Of a stretch of 64,000 nucleotides of DNA, positions 31,624 to 40,549 are shown one piece after another. Location: assembly GCF_910593845.1 (NCBI RefSeq), contig NZ_CAJVAS010000017.1, forward strand, positions 58,800 to 122,799, read 5' to 3'. The notes beneath the pieces were generated by a model that was given only the letters and a program-made list of their open reading frames with translations, was not told the DNA's origin and searched no databases. The stretch is from Paenibacillus solanacearum. Its GTDB lineage: Bacteria > Bacillota > Bacilli > Paenibacillales > NBRC-103111. The position numbers and the translations under genes are program-made. Each line of letters begins with the position of its first letter. Position 1 is the first letter of the stretch.

Positions 31624-33466
31624 AACGAGAAGCAATTTGAATTTGTTCATACGCCCAATAAGTAGAAGGAACGTCCTTCCATATCACTGGAACGGAATGT
31701 GGGGAGTCTGTGATCCCCATCATACGATTTACGATCGTTACTGCTTCAGCTCGTGTTAATGACTGATCCGGATGGAACATACCATCGGGATAACCACTCA
31801 TTAATCCTGCTGCTTGAGCCGCACCAATGGATGCTTCTGCCCAGTGATTTGTCGTGTCGCTAAAGGTAGTCTGCTTGGTTTCAAGGTGCTTGACACGGCT
31901 TGCAATACTTGCCATTTCCGCTCGGGTAATGGGTGAGTCGGGATGGAATGTACCGTCTGAATACCCTTCTATTACCTGATGCCCTGTCATTTCTTGAATT
32001 GCTTCCATCGCCCAATGGGTCGAAGCCACGTCTGGATAATCTTTTTTATGCTCTACGCCTGTCGATGGGAGAATACGGGAAAGAATGGATGCCAACTCTG
32101 CACGGGTAATCGGATGATCTGGACGGAACGTATCATCTGGATATCCATCCATATATCCTCCAGTGCTGCTAGTCTCGATAGGGTTGTTGATCATATCGAA
32201 GTTCAATTCAACGATCGTCTGTCCAACGTGAATCAATCCATTTCGGATATAACTTGTATCCCCTTGCTGTTCATCCCTCTCATCCTTACGGCTATCGTAC
32301 GTTTGATATCCATCTCTCTGCGCAATCACATAGTAGTCCCCGTCGGGAAATACCATCCAGCCGTAACGTCCATCCGTTGTACTGATTTGCGGATTGTGAT
32401 TTTGATTTGGAGCGAAACTCGGAAGTTCCGGCAGTGTAACAAGTGTATCCGGTGTTCTTCCTTCGCTGCGGTTCAATTCCGTATCTGCCCAGTAGAGCTG
32501 TGCATCCACATCAGGAATGGGTTGTTTCGTTACATGGTCGGTAATCACTCCATACGGATCGATCAAATCGATTTCCATTGAAGCCGCTCCATTGGAATTC
32601 ACCGTTAAAGTCCCCGGCTGGCCTGCTAATTGTTGTCCATTTGGAGCAGTAACATGAATAACAACCGGATATTGCCCTGCTGCAACGTTGCTGCCAATGA
32701 TGAACTGACCATCTGGACCTATCGTAAGAACACTGCCTTCCCTCCCCGCCGTCAAAACCCTAGCTGTCAAGGACACATCAGATCCTAGCATCTTTGATAG
32801 AGCAGCCGGACTGTTGGATTCCGCTGCCGCAGTTCCGGATAGAGTGTTAACAATAACTTGTCCAACGATCGGATTTGAATTTTGAGGACTGCTTCTTGAA
32901 GTGTCTTCAGATCGCTTTATTAAGGCAATCGCTTGATCTAACTGATATTGAGCATCAAGGGCCGTTCCATAGCCAGAGATTGGTTTGTTCGTTATCAATT
33001 GTTGACACACGCTATCTTGTTCTTCTTCAGTTAATGTATTATACAGATCATAATTAATATGCGGCTGCTCTTGGTCTTCATCACCGACCAGCAATGTCCA
33101 CAATGCAAATGAATCAGCCGCGCTGTTCAAATTTATCATAAAAGATCTTTGCGTCATCCCAATGGCAAAAGTATCGCGTAAATCCTTAATACTGGAATAC
33201 CCCGTAGTAGGTCGATTTGCAATTAACCAATGGGCTAAAAAGTCTTTATCCATCTTACTAAAGGTCGAGTAATCATCATATCCTGCAGTAACGTAAAAAA
33301 GTGTAGTCCTATACGTTTCCATGGTAGATTCCATGGCTGCTTTGTCCGTCGGGAGATTAAATTGATTTAGATTTGAATCTATTTGGTTTGCAAAAGCGGA
33401 TGCAGGAAAGATCAAGATCACGATCATGGCTATGATCATGATCAATCGTTTTTGTAAATATTTAAT
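31622..33466 (-). CDS. Secreted SLH-domain surface protein
   Basis: The protein has about 614 residues: a signal peptide (LIMIIAMIVILIFPASAFA), an alpha-helical N-domain (about 20-185), a beta-rich middle (including TLTVNSNGAASMEIDLIDPYGVITD and DGRYGWMVFPDGDYYVIAQRDGYQT, like a carboxypeptidase-regulatory fold) and three C-terminal SLH domains (GGYMDGYPDDTFRPDHPITRAEL; EGYSDGTFHPDSPITRAEM; SGYPDGMFHPDQSLTRAEA). The start is unusual: the best ribosome site, AGGAAGGTGA, places initiation at ATT 33466, with GTG 33475 and GTG 33502 as alternatives. Lower GC than neighbours. It likely sits in the S-layer; its role is unknown. Confidence 0.82.
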   Translation of the reverse strand: MKYLQKRLIMIIAMIVILIFPASAFANQIDSNLNQFNLPTDKAAMESTMETYRTTLFYVTAGYDDYSTFSKMDKDFLAHWLIANRPTTGYSSIKDLRDTFAIGMTQRSFMINLNSAADSFALWTLLVGDEDQEQPHINYDLYNTLTEEEQDSVCQQLITNKPISGYGTALDAQYQLDQAIALIKRSEDTSRSSPQNSNPIVGQVIVNTLSGTAAAESNSPAALSKMLGSDVSLTARVLTAGREGSVLTIGPDGQFIIGSNVAAGQYPVVIHVTAPNGQQLAGQPGTLTVNSNGAASMEIDLIDPYGVITDHVTKQPIPDVDAQLYWADTELNRSEGRTPDTLVTLPELPSFAPNQNHNPQISTTDGRYGWMVFPDGDYYVIAQRDGYQTYDSRKDERDEQQGDTSYIRNGLIHVGQTIVELNFDMINNPIETSSTGGYMDGYPDDTFRPDHPITRAELASILSRILPSTGVEHKKDYPDVASTHWAMEAIQEMTGHQVIEGYSDGTFHPDSPITRAEMASIASRVKHLETKQTTFSDTTNHWAEASIGAAQAAGLMSGYPDGMFHPDQSLTRAEAVTIVNRMMGITDSPHSVPVIWKDVPSTYWAYEQIQIASR

Positions 33467-33529
33467 GTTATTCACCTTCCTAAAAAAAATAAAAAGCATC
33501 ACATATAAATCGTGATATGGAGTAAGTAG

Positions 33530-33563
33530 CCCTGTATGAAAAAACTGTATTTTTCATACAGGG
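33530..33563 (-). terminator. Terminator after the cadherin-repeat gene
   Basis: CCCTGTATGAAAAA pairs with TTTTTCATACAGGG around a 5-6 nt loop. The stem is long and includes its own A/T tract. Confidence 0.85.
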
Positions 33564-33572
33564 TTCTAACGA

Positions 33573-36500
33573 TTACGGTGTGTGTTGCCCAATCAAAGCA
33601 TAAGTTAGCGGAAGTTTGTTCCATTCGCCGGCTTCCGAATATGCTTTTGATCCACTCCAGATCCCAGATTTTCGGATGATGGTCCCTCCACTTGGCATAA
33701 ACTGATTATGCGAGGTTGGGTCGCCCAGCACGTCAACGATTTGCCCGTTCTTCTTTAATACGTAAGCAACCACGTTGTAATTGCTCGGATCATACAACAT
33801 CGTATCAAGGTTATAATACCACGCATTAGCAAGATCAAAAAAATCGTAGAATATAGAATCGATTACGATGTAAGGGTTGATCCAATTCGGACCCACCGGA
33901 TTAATAAGCTGAATTGGATTAGACTCAACAACCAGTGTATTCGCTTTTTTATTCCATTTGTAGACAGCCAACTCATAACCAGTCCCATTGTCCGGTTGAT
34001 TGATAGCACCATTATAGTACATCTGAAGCGCTATTCTCCCATCACCACCGTCCAGATATTGGGAAAAATATAAACCTTTAGAACCTTGAGCATCCGCAAT
34101 CACTTGAATGACTGCTGCTTTTCCATCTGCGCCAATTACCCACGTATAAAGAGGGGTTACGGTCAGCGGAAGTGTCTTACCTGCTAATGGCGTTGGACCT
34201 GTAAATGTAGAATCTGGTGTTCCCATATACGTTGTAAACGCGGTTTGCCCAGGGAATAGAGTAGATAAGTCGTACGATAAAGGATCTTTTACACCTTGCT
34301 TCGTACGAACTATAATCAGCCCGCCATTAACTGAAGGCGCATTACGCACCTTAAATTTATAAGGTGTAACACCACCATTTCCATCATCAGCCTGAACAGT
34401 TACCGTCGTGCTTCCTGCACTTGTTCCCGCAGATAAAGTAAGCGTAGAGCCATTCACAGAAACGCTTACGACTGAATTATCACCCGCTGCCGCACTAAAT
34501 TGTAATGGATCGCCATCTGCATCACTAAACAATTGCGACAGGTCGTAAGATCGATCGTTAGTTATGCCAGAAGTTAAAACTTGTTCATATATGGCAGCAT
34601 CGGCCGTTGGTGCATGATTATTCGAAATCGCCGGATTCACTGTGACCACGAAACTAGTGGATTTAGTTCCTCCACGCCCGTCGTCCGCTGTCACGTTGAT
34701 GGTACTCGTTCCTATGGCAAGCGGCGTAAGCGTTAATGAATGACTTGAGACATTGACTGTTACCTTTTGCGTGTCCGAGGAAGTAGCAGAGAGCGTTAAT
34801 GGATCTCCGTCTATATCCGTAAAGACAGGACTTAAATCAATGACGGGAATCGTAGCTCCCACTGTCGTTGTTTGGTTTGAAACCGGATTGGCTACTACCG
34901 GTGCATGATTCACTGGCGGTGCCGGGTTCACTGTGACCATGAAACTAGTAGGTACCGTTCCTCCACGCCCATCGTCCGCTGTCACGTTGATCGTACTCGT
35001 TCCTATGGCAAGCGGCGTAAGCGTCAATGAATTACCATAGACACTGGCCGTTACCTTTTGCGTGTCGGAGGAAGTAGCAGCGAACGTTAATGGGTCTCCG
35101 TCATTATCCGCAAAGACATTGCCTAAATCAATGGCGGGAATGACAGCTCCCACTGTCGTTGTTTGGTTTGAAACCGGATTGGCTACTACCGGTGCATGAT
35201 TCACTGGCGGTGCCGGGTTCACTGTGACCATGAAACTAGTAGGTACCGTTCCTCCACGCCCATCGTCCGCTGTCACGTTGATCGTACTCGTTCCTACGGC
35301 AAGCGGCGTAAGCGTTAATGAATTACCATAGACATTAGCTGTTACCTTTTGCGTGTCCGAGGAAGTAGCAGAGAACGTTAATGGATCTCCGTCTATATCC
35401 ATAAAGACAGGACTTAAATCAATGGCGGGAATCGTAGCTCCCACTGTCGTTGTTTGGTTTGAAACAGGATTGGCTACTACCGGTGCGTGATTCACTGGCG
35501 GTGCCGGGTTCACTGTGACCATGAAACTAGTAGATTTAGTTCCTCCACGCCCGTCGTCCGCTGTCACGTTGATCGTACTCGTTCCTATGGCAAGCGGTGT
35601 GAGCGTTAATGAATTACCATAGACATTGGCTGTTACCTTTTGCGTGTCCGAGGAAGTAGCAGAGAACGTTAATGGGTCTCCATCATTATCCGTAAAGATA
35701 GGACTTAAATCTATGGCGGGAATGACAGCTCCCACTATCGTTGTTTGGTTTGAAACTGGATTGGCTACTGTGGGTGCGTGATTCACTGGCGGTGCTGGGT
35801 TCACTGCGACCATGAAACTAGTAGATTCAGTTCCTCCACGTCCGTCATTCGCTGTCACGTTGATCGTACTCGTTCCTATGGCAAGCGGCGTAAGCGTTAA
35901 TACATTACCTGAGACATTGGTTGTTACCTTTTGGGTGTCCGAGGAAGTAGCAGAGAATGTTAGTGGGTCTCCGTCTATATCCGTAAAGACAGGACTTAGA
36001 TCAATGGCAGGAATGACAGCTCCCACTATCGTTGTTTGGTTTGAAACAGGATTGGCTACTGCGGGTGCATGATTCACTGGTGGTGCTGGGTTCGCTGTGA
36101 CCATGAAACTAGTAGACTCAGTTCCTCCACGTCCGTCATTCGCTGTCACGTTGATCGTACTCGTTCCTATGGCAAGCGGTGTAAGCGTTAATACATTACC
36201 TGAGATATCAGCTGTTACCTTCTGTGTGTCCGAGGAAGTCGCAGAGAATGTTAATGGGTCTCCGTCATTATCTGTAAAGACATTGCCTAAATCAATGGCG
36301 GGAATGATAGCTCCGACTGTCGTTGTTTGGTTTGAAACTGGATTGACCACTGTAGGGGATTGATCTACTGTAACACTAAAACTAGCCGTTGCTCTCCCTG
36401 ATTTACCATCATTTACTGCGATTTGTATTTTGCTCGTTCCAGGGGATAGAGGTAATATTGTCAATTGCGAGCTGCTTACGGCTACCGATACAACCCCTTT

Positions 36501-36737
36501 GTTCATGGATACCGCTGTAAAACTCAATTCATCTCCATCTGCATCCGAAAAGAAGCGGCTTAAATCGATTAGCTGAACGCTACTTTGACCTAAAATAACA
36601 GTTTGATCGGTGATTTTCTCCACTAAGGTTGGAGCATGATTGGCATTAGCTGCAAAAGCTGCGGGAACAACCCCATTTAATAACGCTAGAACAAAGCTAC
36701 CGTACAATACTTTTTTAGATTTTTTTCGTGAATACAA
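33573..36737 (-). CDS. Secreted cadherin-like (CADG/Ig) repeat protein with lamin-tail-like C-terminus
   Basis: The 1,054-residue protein starts at TTG 36737, with AGGGGGG 6 bases upstream. A signal peptide ends near AAFAANANH. Eight cadherin-like domains follow, each with a [SF]DADGD or TDNDGDPL calcium-type loop and a NVTADDGRGG strand; domains 2-7 are almost identical, 97 residues apart. The last about 240 residues have KGLYFSQYLDGGDGRIALQMYYNG and NGQIVDVLGDP...GTIIRKSG, which resemble a lamin-tail domain. There is no SLH, LPXTG or membrane anchor, so the protein may be released or held through its partner; the SLH protein gene is just downstream. Adhesion is the usual role of this architecture. 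Confidence 0.88.
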   Translation of the reverse strand: MYSRKKSKKVLYGSFVLALLNGVVPAAFAANANHAPTLVEKITDQTVILGQSSVQLIDLSRFFSDADGDELSFTAVSMNKGVVSVAVSSSQLTILPLSPGTSKIQIAVNDGKSGRATASFSVTVDQSPTVVNPVSNQTTTVGAIIPAIDLGNVFTDNDGDPLTFSATSSDTQKVTADISGNVLTLTPLAIGTSTINVTANDGRGGTESTSFMVTANPAPPVNHAPAVANPVSNQTTIVGAVIPAIDLSPVFTDIDGDPLTFSATSSDTQKVTTNVSGNVLTLTPLAIGTSTINVTANDGRGGTESTSFMVAVNPAPPVNHAPTVANPVSNQTTIVGAVIPAIDLSPIFTDNDGDPLTFSATSSDTQKVTANVYGNSLTLTPLAIGTSTINVTADDGRGGTKSTSFMVTVNPAPPVNHAPVVANPVSNQTTTVGATIPAIDLSPVFMDIDGDPLTFSATSSDTQKVTANVYGNSLTLTPLAVGTSTINVTADDGRGGTVPTSFMVTVNPAPPVNHAPVVANPVSNQTTTVGAVIPAIDLGNVFADNDGDPLTFAATSSDTQKVTASVYGNSLTLTPLAIGTSTINVTADDGRGGTVPTSFMVTVNPAPPVNHAPVVANPVSNQTTTVGATIPVIDLSPVFTDIDGDPLTLSATSSDTQKVTVNVSSHSLTLTPLAIGTSTINVTADDGRGGTKSTSFVVTVNPAISNNHAPTADAAIYEQVLTSGITNDRSYDLSQLFSDADGDPLQFSAAAGDNSVVSVSVNGSTLTLSAGTSAGSTTVTVQADDGNGGVTPYKFKVRNAPSVNGGLIIVRTKQGVKDPLSYDLSTLFPGQTAFTTYMGTPDSTFTGPTPLAGKTLPLTVTPLYTWVIGADGKAAVIQVIADAQGSKGLYFSQYLDGGDGRIALQMYYNGAINQPDNGTGYELAVYKWNKKANTLVVESNPIQLINPVGPNWINPYIVIDSIFYDFFDLANAWYYNLDTMLYDPSNYNVVAYVLKKNGQIVDVLGDPTSHNQFMPSGGTIIRKSGIWSGSKAYSEAGEWNKLPLTYALIGQHTP
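34636..36381 (-). repeat. Six tandem 291-bp coding repeats
   Basis: The string TTCACTGTGACCA or a close variant recurs at 34636, 34927, 35218, 35509, 35800 and 36091, always 291 bp apart. Copies differ by few bases, so slippage or recombination could change repeat number. Confidence 0.95.
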
Positions 36738-37101
36738 CGGATTCCCCCCTAGAGTTGTACAAATTCAATCCTACTAAAAGTTTCACACCGCGAATAAACC
36801 TTGTTTTTTAGGAGGGTTTGTAAAGGCGTTTATCTAAATGAAACTTTGGGTCTAGATGCAATGTATTTCCCCCACTACATTCTCCTTAACGAACATTAAT
36901 AACAACATTATTCGACATCATTCTGCGAATCCCTTCATAATCCAACTTTAAGAATTAATGCATTTTGATCGTCAGCCGGCAATCCGTTGGCGGGGATCGA
37001 GATGGTGCGTCCGTACCCTAGAAAGGCAAATCCAGCGGTATAATAAATGACAGGAATTGTAAGCAGTCGTGGCGACATGGGAAAACAGAACATGAAAAAA
37101 T

Positions 37102-37123
37102 AGAGCCTGCTTTTTGCGGCTCT
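37102..37123 (-). terminator. Terminator of the B12-regulated operon
   Basis: AGAGCC-GCAAAAAGCA-GGCTCT followed by ATTTTTTC on the minus strand. In the 447-base gap 36738-37184 this is the only element that I can support; it also holds the unresolved promoter side of the cadherin-repeat gene. Confidence 0.75.
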
Positions 37124-37184
37124 TGATTTAGACATTCGTTCGCATTCATCAACTCGACAATACGGTATAACACGGCGGAATCGC

Positions 37185-37970
37185 TTAAACGTAAAGCTCC
37201 CGCTTCTGCTTCCGCCCTTCTTCATTCAACCGGGGACACGTATAGCAATAGCCATGGGACGTATCCGTCTGATAGGCGAGACAACAGGCTATCTTCTGAC
37301 GCGTGAGTTCATTCGGATGCTGCAGGTGCTCAATCCAGCGGAACTCTACCTGGAACGGGTTGCGCGTTAATCCAAGCTGGTCCAGCTTCAGGCGATCCGT
37401 AACGATCGCGAAGTCCTCCAGAATGATGCGCTGCCTTTCTTCCGACTGTACCGTATTCAAGCAGTAATCCCGTTCATTATACAGTCTGGTAACGAACTGC
37501 GCCCAGAGTTGAGGCTCTTTTACACCGGTTGCTTGAGCTATACCGCGGAGGATCGGACTGATGGTCTTCGTGTAAAAGTCGTTCAGCGCCGCAGCGCGGG
37601 ACATCTCTTCTTGTCCGAGGTTGAGGCAGGCTTGTTCCTTCTCTCGAAGAAGGAACATCACTTTCCTGCGCCCTTCGATCATCGCGATATGCAGGAACGT
37701 GCGCTCGGGGGTGAGACGAAGCACGGTGTCATACAACGATAAAGAAGCTTGAACGGCCGAGCATACCATCCCAAGCCAGCTCGACAGATGATAAGCCGCA
37801 ATATCCGGCTTGCCGGCTCGAATAATGTGCATGACCGAGCGGATCAATGCCTCTGCCTTCGCTTCATCCAGCACATCGGACAGAGGGGCGGAAAGAACGG
37901 CGGACGGGTGTTCGTCAGTAAGGAGATTGTACTGGTTCATAAGAAAATTAAAGTCAACTTGGGCACTCAT
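37185..37970 (-). CDS. FhuF-like (2Fe-2S) ferric-chelate reductase
   Basis: The 261-residue protein has the C-terminal cysteine set of siderophore-iron reductases: IACCLAYQT...GYCYTCPRLNEE, i.e. C-C-x11-C-x2-C (E. coli FhuF has x10). Most of the N-terminal part is helical. Such proteins reduce imported metal complexes in the cytoplasm to release the metal. ATG 37970 has AAAGGAG 9 bases upstream and overlaps the stop of the ATPase gene by 4 bases. It is the last gene of an importer operon under a cobalamin riboswitch, so the substrate may be a cobalt or corrinoid complex rather than an iron siderophore. Confidence 0.82.
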   Translation of the reverse strand: MSAQVDFNFLMNQYNLLTDEHPSAVLSAPLSDVLDEAKAEALIRSVMHIIRAGKPDIAAYHLSSWLGMVCSAVQASLSLYDTVLRLTPERTFLHIAMIEGRRKVMFLLREKEQACLNLGQEEMSRAAALNDFYTKTISPILRGIAQATGVKEPQLWAQFVTRLYNERDYCLNTVQSEERQRIILEDFAIVTDRLKLDQLGLTRNPFQVEFRWIEHLQHPNELTRQKIACCLAYQTDTSHGYCYTCPRLNEEGRKQKRELYV

Positions 37971-38758
37971 AAGACGAGACTCCTTTCTTCCCGCTCTTCC
38001 GAAGCATATGTAAATTCAGGTAAGGTCGGCGTATCCGCAAGCAAGGACCGCGTATACGGATGTCGGGGGTTGTGAATCAATGTATGTGCGTCCGCGGCTT
38101 CCACGATGACGCCTTGCTGGATCACGATAATTTTTTGACAAAGCGAAGCCACTACCGCAATATCGTGAGAAATAAACAAGTAGCTCATCTGCCGGTGTTG
38201 GTGAAGATCTCTGAGCAGCGTAATCATCTGAGCCTGAATGGAAACATCCAGGGCGGACAAGCATTCGTCCAGCACAAGCAGCTTAGGCTCTGGTACCAGC
38301 GACCGCGCCAGACAGACGCGTTGGCATTGCCCCGTACTCAACTCATGAGGGTAGCGATGCAAGCTGTCGACCGGCAAGCGGACAGAAGTGAGCAGCCCCT
38401 CCATCATATGCTCGTGGGCAGCAGCGCTCCTGGTCCCGTGAAACTGACGCATCGATTCCAGCAAACTCCTCTTCACGGTCCACGCCGGATTCAGACTATT
38501 GCGAGGATCCTGAAACACCATCTGAATGTCTCGCCGGGACTTGCGTCTAACCGACTTATCGTTCAAGGACTGGCCGTTCCAAAGCATCTTGCCCGCCTGC
38601 GGCTTCTCCAGTCCGACCACGCAGCGGGCCAGCGTGCTCTTCCCTGACCCTGACATCCCGATCAAACCGACAATCTCTCCGTCGCCTATCGAAAAATGGA
38701 TGGAATCGAGCACTCGTTTGCCCTGATAATCTTTATGCAGCGCTTGTATTTCAAGCAC
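37967..38758 (-). CDS. Oligopeptide/nickel-type ABC transporter ATPase (DppF/NikE-like)
   Basis: The 263-residue ATPase has Walker A GMSGSGKSTLA, a Q-loop in DIQMVFQDPRNSLNPAWTV (typical of the Opp/Dpp/Nik family), signature LSTGQCQRV (Gly changed to Thr), Walker B LLVLDECLSALD and switch His in FISHDIAVV. It starts at GTG 38758 behind GAGGAGGGGG. It is the second nucleotide-binding subunit; the first is fused to the permease of the preceding gene. Import across the cytoplasmic membrane is expected. Confidence 0.92.
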   Translation of the reverse strand: MLEIQALHKDYQGKRVLDSIHFSIGDGEIVGLIGMSGSGKSTLARCVVGLEKPQAGKMLWNGQSLNDKSVRRKSRRDIQMVFQDPRNSLNPAWTVKRSLLESMRQFHGTRSAAAHEHMMEGLLTSVRLPVDSLHRYPHELSTGQCQRVCLARSLVPEPKLLVLDECLSALDVSIQAQMITLLRDLHQHRQMSYLFISHDIAVVASLCQKIIVIQQGVIVEAADAHTLIHNPRHPYTRSLLADTPTLPEFTYASEEREERSLVL

Positions 38759-38785
38759 CTTGTCCCCCTCCTCTTGCTTTGAAAA

Positions 38786-40549
38786 TTACTCTGCTTTCCG
38801 GATCGATGCCGGAATCCGCAAGGGTGGAATCGCCTTCAATAGCTGTTGGGTATAACGCTCCCTCGGTCGGGTAAATATGTCCTGCACGTTCCCCTGCTCC
38901 ACCACGCGGCCATCCTTCATTACGCAAATCCGGTCGGCTATGTTGGCGACAAGCCTCAAATCATGCGTAATAAAGATCATCGCAGCCTTCCGCTCCTTCT
39001 GAAGCTCGGTCAGCAAATCCATGATCCGTGCTTGCGTGCTGACATCCAGCGCTGTGGTTGGCTCATCCGCTATAATGATTTGCGGTTCATTCATGATCGC
39101 CATGGCAATGACGACACGCTGGCGCATCCCGCCGCTCAACTGATGCGGGTATTGATCGTAGGCGGTTTCCGGCAGTCCCGTTCGCTTCAGCATGTCGATC
39201 ACTTTGCCCTTGGCCTCTGTCCGGTTCATAACCGCTCCCCGATTCGGATGCGCCGTCAAACATTCCCTGAGCTGCTCGCCGATCTTCAATACCGGATTTA
39301 ACGAATCCATCGGATCTTGTGTAATATAAGCAATCGTACGGCCGCGCGCTTGACGCCAGTCGCTCCACCCCCACCGGCTCGTATCGGCGCCCGATAAACG
39401 GATCGTTCCGCCGTTTTGCTCAAGCGGGGAGCGCAGCAGCCCCATGACCGCGTGGGCCAGCGTGCTTTTGCCGGAGCCGCTTTCGCCGACAAGGCCAATA
39501 CATTCCCCTGGCTTCAGCTCCAGATCGATCTGTTCAAGTATGACGTTCGAGTTTCTTCGATTCCCCTCGGCGGCCGTTACACACAAGCCCTCTATCGATA
39601 ACACGCAAGACTCATTAACCTCTTTACGCTCGCTACTGGCTGCTTCACGTTCGCCTCGCCCATCTCTCTCGTTCCTTCTCTTGCTCCTGCCGAAAAGACG
39701 GGGCATATGAAGCGTCCGCGGTTCCAATGCATCCTTCAGCGTATCCCCTAGGTAATTGGTACCTAGTACCATAATAAAGATCATGAGCCCGGGCGCTAGG
39801 AATAACCACGGCGCCTCCTCAATATAAGCCCGGCCTTCGTTGAGCATGGCTCCCCATTCCGGCTGAGGCGGACGAATGCCGAGGCCAAGGAAGGACATCG
39901 AAGCAATGCTCAGAATAATACTGCCGATATCCAGCGTAATCAGCACAAGAATCGGGCCCGTGATTGAACCGAGAATATGCGTGCCGATGATTTTCCAGGC
40001 AGGGATACCGGACGTTTTGGCAGCCTGCACGAACCCGTCATTACGCACCGACAGCACGAAGCTGCGGAAGATCCGCGCAAAGGACGGCCACGCGACCGCC
40101 GCAACGGCGATCATCAGGCTCGTCAATCCCGGTCCCATCAAGGAAGCCAGCGCAATCGCAAGCACGAGCTGCGGGAAAGAGAAAAGCACATCCATCAACC
40201 GGGTAAGCGCCATATCCACCCATCCGCCAAAATATCCCGCCGCCAGCCCGATCACTAAGCTTAACGTAATAATGAGACTGACCGCGAGGAGCGAGGCTCC
40301 AAGAGAAGCGGCACCGCCATGCATCAGCCTGGAGAGCACATCTCTGCCGTAATTATCGGTTCCGAGCCAATGCTCGCTCGAAGGCGGAAGCAGCGCCTGC
40401 TTGTAATCGACTTTGACGGGATCGTAGCCGGACAACCATGATGCTCCGATAGACGCGAGGATGATCCCAACAATGGCGATCAATAAAACGACGGCCAGCG
40501 GATCTGTTTTGAGCGCTGCGACAAGACGCTGCCGAATTCTTTTATCCAT
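38786..40549 (-). CDS. Permease-ATPase fusion of an Opp/Nik-type ABC importer (DppC-DppD)
   Basis: The 587-residue protein joins two normally separate subunits. Residues about 1-285 are a DppC/NikC-type permease: HWLGTDNYGRDVLSRLMHGG at the start and the EAA loop near GIPAWKIIGTHIL. A charged linker of about 30 residues (FGRSKRRNERDGRGEREAAS) follows. Residues about 315-575 are a DppD-type ATPase with Walker A GESGSGKSTLA, ITQDPMDSLNPVLKIG, LSGGMRQRV and Walker B IIIADEPTTALD. One continuous frame covers both, so the fusion is real. It overlaps the upstream permease gene by 8 bases. Confidence 0.93.
   Translation of the reverse strand: MDKRIRQRLVAALKTDPLAVVLLIAIVGIILASIGASWLSGYDPVKVDYKQALLPPSSEHWLGTDNYGRDVLSRLMHGGAASLGASLLAVSLIITLSLVIGLAAGYFGGWVDMALTRLMDVLFSFPQLVLAIALASLMGPGLTSLMIAVAAVAWPSFARIFRSFVLSVRNDGFVQAAKTSGIPAWKIIGTHILGSITGPILVLITLDIGSIILSIASMSFLGLGIRPPQPEWGAMLNEGRAYIEEAPWLFLAPGLMIFIMVLGTNYLGDTLKDALEPRTLHMPRLFGRSKRRNERDGRGEREAASSERKEVNESCVLSIEGLCVTAAEGNRRNSNVILEQIDLELKPGECIGLVGESGSGKSTLAHAVMGLLRSPLEQNGGTIRLSGADTSRWGWSDWRQARGRTIAYITQDPMDSLNPVLKIGEQLRECLTAHPNRGAVMNRTEAKGKVIDMLKRTGLPETAYDQYPHQLSGGMRQRVVIAMAIMNEPQIIIADEPTTALDVSTQARIMDLLTELQKERKAAMIFITHDLRLVANIADRICVMKDGRVVEQGNVQDIFTRPRERYTQQLLKAIPPLRIPASIRKAE

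Noticed and set aside
34636..36381. Regular repeats that could suggest a CRISPR array
   Set aside because: The unit is 291 bp, in frame with a coding gene and without unique spacers.
36935..37225. 96-codon minus-strand frame with a protein-like tail
   Set aside because: It runs through the terminator at 37102-37123 and overlaps the end of the FhuF-like gene; the shorter internal ATG at 37093 has no ribosome site.
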